16,972 nt of DNA from Fidelibacterota bacterium (GTDB taxonomy: Bacteria > Fidelibacterota > Marinisomatia > Marinisomatales > TCS55): positions 1-16,972 of the forward strand of contig PAWC01000019.1 of the NCBI GenBank assembly GCA_002713385.1, read 5' to 3'. A program made the translations under genes and the position numbers. Shown here one piece after another: positions 7,116 to 13,696 of this stretch; within the stretch, counting starts at the first letter, position 1; each line of letters opens with the position of its first letter. Below the pieces are notes generated by a model. It saw nothing but the letters and a program-made list of their open reading frames with translations, was not told the origin of the DNA and did no database searches.

Positions 7116-7981
7116 AAGGGCAGCTTTTCCAAAATTGGTTCTATTTTTTCTATTAATGGTTCCATTTTTTCTTTTATTTTATTTTTTACGATTCGCCAGG
7201 GATTAAACCAATACATTGAATGGGGGAATGAATCTTCCCTGATCAATGGCCGGAAATAATGAGTCCTTTTGTCAAAATATAAATCATACGCCATCCAGCC
7301 AATTGTTGACAGTGGTAATATAACAGTAACTGATTGGTACTGTTGTCCAGCAGATGAAAGACCGGGAATGAAGTTCATGATGCTGGTGCCCAATGCGCCA
7401 CCCATGGTTTTTGATTTCTGTAATAATGATGCATCGTCAGGCTGATTCTTTCTGCGATCTCCATAATAAGATAATGTTTGCATAGCTAGCCCTGTTAACA
7501 TAAGGCACGCTCCCGTGATACACCCGCGTCGTACAGAATGCTCCATATAAGAAGCATCAATACGGATCAAATGAACATCAAATAAACTCAATTTATGTCC
7601 CAATGCTTTTTCTTCAGTAGTAAGGTATACGTAGGGTTTATCCATCCTGCGTTCGATTTCAATCGACGTATAATCAATCGTGTCCTCATCAATCGTAACT
7701 AGAAAACCACTGCGTTCTTCAATTATATTCAACCGGTCTTCATAATTGGGACTTTTATAATACAGCTTGCCGAATGAATTGTAGATATAATAAATATCAT
7801 CTAAAGAGTAGATAGATTGTTCAACTGCACCTTCTGCAGTTATAAAAACCGATTCAGTATTCATGGAATCAATTAAACCAACAGCGGAAGTGCCATCCAG
7901 ATTCATGACAATATGCTGCACTTCATTTTGGCAGAAACACAGTGAAATGAAAATAGTGCAAGATAAGAAACTGCGGATCAT
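7112..7981 (-). CDS. Secreted or envelope protein of unknown function
   Basis: I do not recognise this family. From the ATG at 7981 it is 289 residues and starts with a typical signal peptide (MIRSFLSCTIFISLCFCQ). The N-terminal half is beta-rich and polar. Two hydrophobic stretches follow, around ITGACLMLTGLAMQ and VTVILPLSTIGWM, which could be membrane segments. The C-terminus is an amphipathic, Lys/Glu-rich helix beginning near NKIKEKMEP. A longer form could start at 8044, but it would overlap the divergent gene and push the signal peptide inside the protein, so the shorter form is preferred. It converges on the beta-propeller gene (4-base overlap) and diverges from the gene at 8027 across a 45-base spacer holding a palindrome. 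Confidence 0.7.
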   Translation of the reverse strand: MIRSFLSCTIFISLCFCQNEVQHIVMNLDGTSAVGLIDSMNTESVFITAEGAVEQSIYSLDDIYYIYNSFGKLYYKSPNYEDRLNIIEERSGFLVTIDEDTIDYTSIEIERRMDKPYVYLTTEEKALGHKLSLFDVHLIRIDASYMEHSVRRGCITGACLMLTGLAMQTLSYYGDRRKNQPDDASLLQKSKTMGGALGTSIMNFIPGLSSAGQQYQSVTVILPLSTIGWMAYDLYFDKRTHYFRPLIREDSFPHSMYWFNPWRIVKNKIKEKMEPLIEKIEPILEKLPF

Positions 7982-7999
7982 TCTGCTGCAATAATCCAC

Positions 8000-8013
8000 A
8001 TAACTCGAGTTAT
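8000..8013. promoter_or_regulatory. Perfect 14-bp palindrome in a divergent promoter, candidate operator
   Basis: ATAACTCGAGTTAT is a perfect inverted repeat with no spacer. It lies in the 45-base gap between the start at 7981 (minus) and the start at 8027 (plus), the only place where promoters for both genes can sit. This is the usual position and shape of a binding site for a dimeric regulator shared by two divergent genes. No regulator gene is visible nearby, and I have not seen the sequence elsewhere in the window. Confidence 0.45.
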
Positions 8014-8026
8014 ATTTAAGTATCTT

Positions 8027-8692
8027 ATGCGCTGCACATATCATTTGTTAACCGGGCTGATATTAACATCTTTTATCATTGCCCAACCAAAGATAAGTGG
8101 GCGTTTGGGAATAGGCTACTCATCTCCTGATTATAAAACGTTTGCCGAAAGCCCTTTTCCTAAAAAGGGGACATTTGAAAATATGATGGTGAATTTTTCA
8201 TTTGACTATCAATTCTATCCCAACGCCCGGGTCGGTTACAGCCAATGGATTTCTTTCACAAGTGATAATTATGAAGGGGAAGATTTCAGCCGCTCTTTTA
8301 ATTACAGGGCAGTGGTTATTGAAACATATTTTTTCCCGCGCAGAAAGCTGGAAATTAATTTCACATTAGGACCCATGATCAATTCAGGCAGTATTTCCCT
8401 GGCGACAAAACAAACTATTTCAGCTTGGGATAGTTTAATGGTAGAGTTCAACAATTCAGGAATTGAAGTTTCAACAGCGGATGAAATGACGACTAAATTT
8501 TTTGGTATAACCAGTTCGATCGGGGCCCGTTATTACATAAAACCATATCTGGCTATTGAAACAAAAATAGGCTTTATAGAAAATTATTATTTGAAAGATA
8601 AATGGAAGTTTCAAGATAAAGACATCAAGGGACCGGATATTGATATTGAAGATTTTCCACTATTTACATTTGGGTTGGTTTACGGCTGGTGA
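8027..8692 (+). CDS. Probable outer-membrane beta-barrel protein
   Basis: This 221-residue protein begins with a signal peptide (MRCTYHLLTGLILTSFIIAQ). It continues with alternating polar and aromatic strands separated by short turns, such as FSFDYQFYPNARVGYSQW, EINFTLGPM and SSIGARYYIKPYLAIE. It ends FTFGLVYGW, with the terminal aromatic residue typical of outer-membrane barrels. The pattern fits a small eight-stranded barrel of the OmpA-like/PorT-like type, though no family signature settles this. The start follows the palindromic spacer, and the 3' end overlaps the next gene (GTGA), which is probably translated with it. Confidence 0.7.
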   Translation: MRCTYHLLTGLILTSFIIAQPKISGRLGIGYSSPDYKTFAESPFPKKGTFENMMVNFSFDYQFYPNARVGYSQWISFTSDNYEGEDFSRSFNYRAVVIETYFFPRRKLEINFTLGPMINSGSISLATKQTISAWDSLMVEFNNSGIEVSTADEMTTKFFGITSSIGARYYIKPYLAIETKIGFIENYYLKDKWKFQDKDIKGPDIDIEDFPLFTFGLVYGW

Positions 8693-9024
8693 AGCAAATA
8701 ACAATTATACTTGTATTCTTTACAGTCTTACTTGGCCAGGAATCGGAAAAAGTTGCAAATGCCTGTCAATCTGATTTGATCAAAAGAGCAAAGAAAGAAG
8801 GAATGCGATCCATTGGATATAAAGAACTTCCGCAATATTTCAAGGATGTGTGGAAATGCAGAAAAGAAAAGAAAGGTAAAAAAACTTTACAAAAGATCAA
8901 TCAACGTACTATTGAGGTCGATCATGAAAATTCAGCAACGTTTCAAGGATTTACATCAACATGTGCTTATTGTGTCTCATCATCCGTTTTAATCTTTTAT
9001 ATCTTTAAATTATCGGGAAATTAA
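8689..9024 (+). CDS. Small secreted, cysteine-containing protein of unknown function
   Basis: This 111-residue protein starts at a GTG that overlaps the upstream stop by four bases. Residues 1-16 form a signal peptide ending near LLGQ. The body is basic and rich in Lys, with one Cys in NACQ and one in WKC. Near the C-terminus comes CAYC, followed directly by a hydrophobic segment (VSSSVLIFYIFKL) that could be a membrane anchor. The four Cys in an exported protein suggest disulfides or, for CxxC, a redox or metal site; this is an inference. No homologue is recognised. It is coupled to the barrel gene. Confidence 0.6.
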   Translation: MKQITIILVFFTVLLGQESEKVANACQSDLIKRAKKEGMRSIGYKELPQYFKDVWKCRKEKKGKKTLQKINQRTIEVDHENSATFQGFTSTCAYCVSSSVLIFYIFKLSGN

Positions 9025-9047
9025 TTGTATTTAATAAAGGAAATAAT

Positions 9048-11132
9048 ATGAATCATAACATCTTAACTATTCTCATAGTTGTTATAGCAGTTAGTCCCAT
9101 TACGCTGAAAGAGAATGTTCAATTCGTTCGCCGACCTGTATTTAATCCATTAGTTGTGGAGTTTAATGAAGTTTATGATTTTGCAAAATTGCGCCATGGA
9201 CATATTAAAAGATCAACTAAATATGTCTTGGAATCAGCCGACCATATTCTTTCAGAAATTTTAGCTATATCAAATGTGGAACGTTCCTTTGATAATACTA
9301 TGGTACAAATTGATGATATTTATTCAGTAATTGAATCTGTTTGGAGTCCAGGATACTTAATGAGTGCTACGCATACAAATGAAAAAATCAGAGATGAAGG
9401 AATGGAGTCCAGCCGGCAGATTCAAAAATATATTACGGATCTCTCATTGAATGAAGAATTGTATAATGCGGTGGTAGCGTATACAAAATCTAAAGAAGCC
9501 CAACAGCTGACGGGTTATAAGAAAAAATTCCTAAAAGATACACTTCTCGATTATAAGCGCAGCGGTTTTAGCCTGCCCAAAGAAAAAAGGGATGTGGTAA
9601 AAAAGATCTTTAATGAGCTTTCTGATCTTGGATTGGCATTTAGTAAAAATATAGCTGATTTCCAGGACACTCTTTTTGTTACTGAAGAAGAAATTAGTGG
9701 GCTTCCGGAAAATTATAAGAAAGAAAGAGAGCAAAAAGATGGATCGTATGCTATCGATATGTCATATCCATCCTATGTTCCATTCATGGATTTCTCTGAA
9801 TCAGGTGAAGCCCGGAAAAACCTGAAATATAAATTCAATAATCGTGCTACCGATACAAATTTGGAAATATTGAATAATATTATCCGCAAGCGACGTGAGC
9901 TCGTATCAGTATTGGATTATAGTACTTATGCTGAATATCGGACTGAAGACCGCATGGCCAAAAACCCGCAAAATGTGTGGGGGTTTGAAAATGATCTAAG
10001 GAACAAACTGCGTCCAAAAGGGGAAATGGACATTGCAGAAATGCTAAAGATAAAATCCAAAAGAACTGCCACAGAAGCAACTACCATCGATGTTTGGGAA
10101 GCTGGTTATTATGAAAACTTGGTTCTCAAAGAAAATTTTGATCTCGATCCAGAAGAAGTACGTCAATACTTTGAATTCAATAATGTGACTGCAGGACTCT
10201 TTACTGTCTATCAACGATTATTTAATGTCACATTTAAAAAAGTTAGCAATCCTTCAGTCTGGCATGAAGATGTCTTGATGTATGAAGTCTATGACGGCTC
10301 ATCAAATGAAATGATTGGGCGCTTTTACCTCGATATGTTTCCCAGAGCCAACAAATACGGCCATGCAGCCGCTTTCTCAGTAACCATGGGTAAAATGACA
10401 ACTGGCGGTTATCAAAAACCGGCAACAGCTTTAGTATGCAATTTTCCAAAGCCTACGGAATTTCAACCTTCTTTGCTCACACATGATAATGTAGAAACAT
10501 ACTTCCATGAATTTGGTCATTTGGTCCATGGCGTACTTACCCAAGCTCCGCTCATGAGTTATGCCGGAACTTCTGTGGCTAGGGATTTTGTAGAGGCGCC
10601 ATCACAGATGCTGGAAAACTGGATCTGGCAGAAAGAATCATTATCTCTTTTTGCAAAACATTATGATACTGGTGAAGTCATTCCTGATGAATTATTGAAT
10701 AAAATGCTGGCTGCAAAAAATGTGAATTCAGGAACGAAGGCGTTACAGCAGATTTATTATGGTATTCTGGATTTTACATTGCATGATGGATTTGATCCAG
10801 ATGGAGAAAAAACAACAACAGATATTGTTTCTGCGTTACAGAATGAGATTACTTTTTATCCTTACCAGGAAGGCACGCATATGGAAGCGGCCTTTGGCCA
10901 TTTGAATGGCTATGGCGCTGCTTATTATGGCTATAAATGGTCTGAAGTCTATGCCCAGGATATGTTCTCTATCTTTGAAGAAAAAGGGATCATGAACGCA
11001 GAACAAGGTATGCGTTATCGCAAGATAATCTTGGAAAAGGGCGGGACAGAGGAGCCTCTTAATCTGGTGCGTGAATTTTTGGGCCGTGAGTCCAACTCTG
11101 ATGCTTTCTTACGCAGTATGGGTCTCGAATGA
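9048..11132 (+). CDS. M3 family zinc oligopeptidase (thimet/oligopeptidase A-like)
   Basis: This 694-residue metallopeptidase is the normal full length for family M3. The zinc site is HEFGH (487-491) in FHEFGHLVHG, with the third ligand Glu516 in FVEAPSQMLENW, the M3A arrangement. The helical N-terminal half is typical of the clam-shell fold that restricts these enzymes to short peptides. The C-terminal substrate-binding region includes GHLNGYGAAYYGYKWSEV. Unlike the cytosolic family members, it begins with a hydrophobic stretch (about 5-17) resembling a signal peptide or anchor, suggesting a periplasmic role in peptide degradation (inference). AAAGGA at 9036-9041, six bases before the ATG, is a good ribosome binding site. 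The stop overlaps the next start as ATGA. Confidence 0.95.
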   Translation: MNHNILTILIVVIAVSPITLKENVQFVRRPVFNPLVVEFNEVYDFAKLRHGHIKRSTKYVLESADHILSEILAISNVERSFDNTMVQIDDIYSVIESVWSPGYLMSATHTNEKIRDEGMESSRQIQKYITDLSLNEELYNAVVAYTKSKEAQQLTGYKKKFLKDTLLDYKRSGFSLPKEKRDVVKKIFNELSDLGLAFSKNIADFQDTLFVTEEEISGLPENYKKEREQKDGSYAIDMSYPSYVPFMDFSESGEARKNLKYKFNNRATDTNLEILNNIIRKRRELVSVLDYSTYAEYRTEDRMAKNPQNVWGFENDLRNKLRPKGEMDIAEMLKIKSKRTATEATTIDVWEAGYYENLVLKENFDLDPEEVRQYFEFNNVTAGLFTVYQRLFNVTFKKVSNPSVWHEDVLMYEVYDGSSNEMIGRFYLDMFPRANKYGHAAAFSVTMGKMTTGGYQKPATALVCNFPKPTEFQPSLLTHDNVETYFHEFGHLVHGVLTQAPLMSYAGTSVARDFVEAPSQMLENWIWQKESLSLFAKHYDTGEVIPDELLNKMLAAKNVNSGTKALQQIYYGILDFTLHDGFDPDGEKTTTDIVSALQNEITFYPYQEGTHMEAAFGHLNGYGAAYYGYKWSEVYAQDMFSIFEEKGIMNAEQGMRYRKIILEKGGTEEPLNLVREFLGRESNSDAFLRSMGLE

Positions 11133-11497
11133 AACGAGTGTTTATCATTTTACCCATTTTGTATTTTAACCTGATGGCCAGTGATAAAATTATCGATCAG
11201 GATATTTGGGAACGATACATTGCGTTAAGCACTAGTATTGAATGGAACGTAAAAACGGATCATGAATTTTATATGATGGATGTATCCCGTTCATATAGCT
11301 TGCAGTCAGTACGCAATGAAAACGATAAACTGTATGCACTTTTAATTAATTCGCCTATTTTAGAAAAGGAGGTATTAAATGCAGGGCGTGTTGTATTGTA
11401 TGAATTGCTGAAAAGTTATGAGCAAAAAGAATATTATGTTACCGAAAAGAAAGAAAAGAGCAGAGTAACCTATTACTCTTTTTCGTCAGTGAATTGA
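11129..11497 (+). CDS. Small secreted protein of unknown function
   Basis: This 122-residue protein has a hydrophobic N-terminus (MKRVFIILPILYFNLMA) fitting a signal peptide, and a charged, helical remainder ending in a Lys/Glu-rich stretch. Its ATG overlaps the M3 peptidase stop by four bases, so the two are probably cotranslated and it may act with the peptidase in the periplasm (inference). Its last 25 bases overlap the 3' end of the convergent gene on the minus strand, and a terminator-like hairpin lies before its stop codon. No family is recognised. Confidence 0.65.
   Translation: MKRVFIILPILYFNLMASDKIIDQDIWERYIALSTSIEWNVKTDHEFYMMDVSRSYSLQSVRNENDKLYALLINSPILEKEVLNAGRVVLYELLKSYEQKEYYVTEKKEKSRVTYYSFSSVN
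11462..11483. terminator. Bidirectional terminator-like hairpin inside a convergent gene overlap
   Basis: AGAGTAA (11462-11468) and TTACTCT (11473-11479) pair perfectly around a CCTA loop. On the plus strand a T run follows at 11479-11483. On the minus strand the hairpin is followed by GCTCTTTTCTTTC, also T-rich. It lies between two convergent genes, as expected for a shared terminator. For the minus gene the stop codon sits in the hairpin; for the plus gene the hairpin lies just upstream of the stop. Confidence 0.5.
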
Positions 11498-11703
11498 TCG
11501 GGTTTTATATTGAGTTTCTCAAATATCATTTTGGCCACTTCAGCAGCAATCTCATCACCGTTCATGTCATTATTTTCCAGATCTTTCCAATTTGTTTCTA
11601 ATACCTCCAGATCGCCTTCATCAGTAAATATCTCATCTAATATTTCTACTGGGACTTGAAAATCTCTTAGGCGTTGATACATGTTTAACTTGATCAGGTC
11701 CAT
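11473..11703 (-). CDS. Small acidic protein of unknown function
   Basis: This 76-residue protein is read from the ATG at 11703. It is strongly acidic, with many Asp and Glu and short helical stretches (DEIAAEVAKMIFEKL), no signal peptide and no membrane segment, so it should be cytoplasmic. An in-frame TTG at 11724 would add seven residues, but no ribosome site supports either start clearly. It overlaps the convergent gene by 25 bases at the 3' end. Biased composition, a coherent helical pattern and a hairpin at the stop argue that it is real. The family is not recognised. Confidence 0.5.
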   Translation of the reverse strand: MDLIKLNMYQRLRDFQVPVEILDEIFTDEGDLEVLETNWKDLENNDMNGDEIAAEVAKMIFEKLNIKPDQFTDEKE

Positions 11704-11746
11704 ATCGTAAACTACACCAAACAATTTTCATCCTAAAGGAGCTTTC

Positions 11747-11893
11747 ATGGAGAAACACATAAAGTATATTTATATCATAATGATCGCCGGCTTTTTGTCC
11801 TTATCCATTCAACTATGGCTGCAGCATCAAGCCATTCAGGCATTGGAAATAAAAATAGAAGCAATCCGTGAATTATTGTTCCGCTTTGTGTAA
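11747..11893 (+). CDS. 48-residue single-membrane-segment protein
   Basis: This short gene is preceded by AAGGAG at 11736-11741, five bases before the ATG and the strongest Shine-Dalgarno sequence I found in the window. The protein begins MEKHIKY and has one hydrophobic helix (about 8-22, YIYIIMIAGFLSLSI). A short amphipathic tail follows (ALEIKIEAIRELLFRF). The layout of a positive N-terminus, one membrane helix and a cytoplasmic or periplasmic helix is common in small regulatory or complex-stabilising membrane peptides. It lies between the minus-strand acidic gene and the tRNA pair and has no operon partner. Function unknown. Confidence 0.55.
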   Translation: MEKHIKYIYIIMIAGFLSLSIQLWLQHQAIQALEIKIEAIRELLFRFV

Positions 11894-11944
11894 AATAAAC
11901 AAATTAAATTCGCGAGCTTTTTTCCAACATCAAATAATATTTTT

Positions 11945-12018
11945 GGCGTCGTACCCAAGTGGTCCAAGGGAGCAGTTTGCAAAACTGTCATTCATCGGTT
12001 CGAATCCGATCGACGCCT
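11945..12018 (+). tRNA. tRNA-Cys (anticodon GCA)
   Basis: The acceptor stem pairs GGCGTCG (11945-11951) with CGACGCC (12011-12017), followed by discriminator U73, the identity base of tRNA-Cys. The anticodon stem GCAGT/ACTGT encloses the loop TTGCAAA, anticodon GCA. The T arm is ATCGG-TTCGAAT-CCGAT. CCA is not encoded. It is followed seven bases later by tRNA-Leu, so the two are probably cotranscribed. Confidence 0.95.
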
Positions 12019-12025
12019 CACTCTT

Positions 12026-12110
12026 GCCCGGGTGGTGGAATTGGTAGACACTATGGACTTAAAATCCATTGGCCAATGCGGCCGTGCCGGTTCGAGTCCG
12101 GCCCCGGGTA
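12026..12110 (+). tRNA. tRNA-Leu (anticodon TAA)
   Basis: The acceptor stem pairs GCCCGGG (12026-12032) with CCCGGGT (12103-12109), a G-U pair at position 1-72, with discriminator A. The anticodon stem ATGGA/TCCAT encloses CTTAAAA, anticodon TAA, reading UUA/UUG. The long variable arm (TGGCCAATGCGGCC region) is typical of a class II tRNA. The T arm is GCCGG-TTCGAGT-CCGGC. CCA is not encoded. Confidence 0.95.
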
Positions 12111-12118
12111 CTGATGAG

Positions 12119-12143
12119 AAACCTCCTGAAAATGGAGGTTTTT
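12119..12143 (+). terminator. Rho-independent terminator after the tRNA pair
   Basis: AACCTCC (12119-12125) and GGAGGTT (12133-12139) form a perfect seven-base stem around TGAAAAT, and the stem runs into an unbroken T tract to 12143. It lies nine bases after tRNA-Leu, so it ends the tRNA transcript. Confidence 0.85.
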
Positions 12144-12196
12144 TGTTTCCCATTATTTGTCGTTATATTCCATTATGGGAAATAGAATAAACCAAT

Positions 12197-13558
12197 ATGA
12201 AAAAAATGAAAAATAACCTGATTTCATTCGTAATTATCGGAAGTACGCTATACGGGGGAACCGACCCCAGCCTCGAATTCCTGGGCCAGCTCTGGTTCGA
12301 CAGTTACTACAGTGGTTCAGATACCTCGGGCGGATCCGATGTGTGGGGCTATACAACTCCAGAGGGAGAAGAATACGCCATTATGGGTGTTTATGAAGGT
12401 GTTGCTGTGATCCGTGCGATCGATCTGGAAGTTATCGATATTATTCCCGGCCCTCAGCAGAATGACTACTGGTTCCACAGGGATATTAAGACTTATGGGC
12501 ACTACGCCTACGTCACTAATGAGATGTATGGCACAAACGAAGGACTGATGATCCTGGATCTCCAGTACCTTCCAGACAGCGTCCGATTTGTGGGGTCATA
12601 CGATATTTCTCCAGATTTACGCAGTCACAACCTTTCTATCGATGTGGCGACTGGATTCGCCTATATCGAAGAATCCAATGGCTGGCTGATCCTCGACCTT
12701 GCCGATCCTGAAAATCCGATTGATGTAGGTATCATATCTGCACCCGGACATGACATCATGGTCCGCAACGACACCGCCTATGTAGCTGAAGGATGGGGCT
12801 CAATATTTTCCATCTGGGACGTTACCAGTAAAGCTCATCCGCAGGAACTGGTTTCTATCGCTTCACCCTCGAACGGTTACCTCCACAACATCTGGCCCAC
12901 GGAAGATGGAAATTATGTGCTTACCACAGAAGAAACAAACAACCGAACCCTTAAAATCTGGGACATTTCTGATCTGAATAATGTGAATTTAGTGGCGGAA
13001 TATCTGGCGCCAAACGATCTTGCTCATAACGTGCACGTAGAAGGGGATTACGCCTTTATTTCGCACTATACCTCGGGCGTGGCGGTGCTGGATATTCACG
13101 ATCCTACTAATCCGGTTGAAGTGGCTGTTTACGACACCTATGTGCCCAATGATGATCCGCAGTTCGCCGGCTGCTGGGGTGTTTATCCCCACACCTCCAA
13201 CGGTATGGTGTTCACCAGTAATATCGAGGGATATCTCAATATCTTTCAATTCCATGATATTGAAACTGATGTAAATGAAGAAACTGCACTTACTGGAGAA
13301 TTTGTTCTCAACCAGAACTACCCTAACCCATTCAATCCAATAACAACATTAAGTTATAAAATACCAGAAAAACAGACCGTGTCATTATCAATATTTGATC
13401 TATCAGGACGATTGGTAGAGACAATTTTTGATGATCAGCTAGAACCTGGTACATTTAAAATTTTATGGAATGCATCTGCTCACAGCAGCGGTGTATATTT
13501 CGCGATCCTGGAAAATGGTAAAAATAGGATCGTGCAAAAATTAATACTTTTGAAATAA
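12197..13558 (+). CDS. Choice-of-anchor B/LVIVD repeat protein with type IX-like C-terminal sorting domain
   Basis: This 453-residue secreted protein has an N-terminal signal-like segment (LISFVIIGSTLYGG). A beta-propeller-type region follows, with the choice-of-anchor B pattern: SDVWGYTTPEGEEYAIMG (47-64), then WFHRDIKTYGHYAYVTNE (92-109), and repeated blades with LDL, WDI or LDIHDPTNPVEV motifs. From about residue 370 it carries the FCB sorting tail: NQNYPNPFNP, LSIFDLSGRLVE, SSGVYFAIL and a C-terminal VQKLILLK. That tail normally directs export by the type IX system and surface anchoring. The sorting tail is clearly more AT-rich than the body, suggesting that the module was joined by recombination. 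The gene stands alone after the tRNA terminator. The body probably binds or displays something at the cell surface; no catalytic residues are recognised. Confidence 0.9.
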   Translation: MKKMKNNLISFVIIGSTLYGGTDPSLEFLGQLWFDSYYSGSDTSGGSDVWGYTTPEGEEYAIMGVYEGVAVIRAIDLEVIDIIPGPQQNDYWFHRDIKTYGHYAYVTNEMYGTNEGLMILDLQYLPDSVRFVGSYDISPDLRSHNLSIDVATGFAYIEESNGWLILDLADPENPIDVGIISAPGHDIMVRNDTAYVAEGWGSIFSIWDVTSKAHPQELVSIASPSNGYLHNIWPTEDGNYVLTTEETNNRTLKIWDISDLNNVNLVAEYLAPNDLAHNVHVEGDYAFISHYTSGVAVLDIHDPTNPVEVAVYDTYVPNDDPQFAGCWGVYPHTSNGMVFTSNIEGYLNIFQFHDIETDVNEETALTGEFVLNQNYPNPFNPITTLSYKIPEKQTVSLSIFDLSGRLVETIFDDQLEPGTFKILWNASAHSSGVYFAILENGKNRIVQKLILLK

Positions 13559-13560
13559 TG

Positions 13561-13588
13561 AAAAGGGCAACTGCATTGTCCGCCTTTT
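13561..13588 (+). terminator. Possible terminator after the sorting-domain protein
   Basis: AAAAGGGC (13561-13568) can pair with GCCTTTT (13582-13588) with one bulged G, directly after the stop. The T run is part of the stem and ends in G, so the structure is weaker than the tRNA terminator. The rest of the gap to 13696 shows no clear promoter. Confidence 0.35.
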
Positions 13589-13696
13589 GTGGAAAGAAAT
13601 GGGACTCCGCAAGGTCGCCCTCGATGAAATAGTACCATATTTAGTATATTCTTCACGTGAGACAGCGCACATTTGATAAACTAACCATTTACTGAT

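Noticed and set aside
7112..7137. Possible hairpin AAAAG...CTTTT at the convergent 3' ends
   Set aside because: The stem is only five A/T-rich pairs and has no following T tract, so it is too weak to call a terminator.
7982..8044. 21-residue N-terminal extension of the minus-strand envelope gene
   Set aside because: It would bury the signal peptide and cover the divergent regulatory spacer and the start of the gene at 8027.
11894..11944. Promoter for the tRNA pair
   Set aside because: AT-rich sequence with a TATT-like stretch is present, but I found no pair of hexamers at an acceptable spacing.
12145..12181. Inverted repeat TTTCCCAT / ATGGGAAA before the sorting-domain gene
   Set aside because: Arms of eight bases with a 21-base loop in AT-rich sequence could arise by chance; nothing else supports an operator or leader structure.
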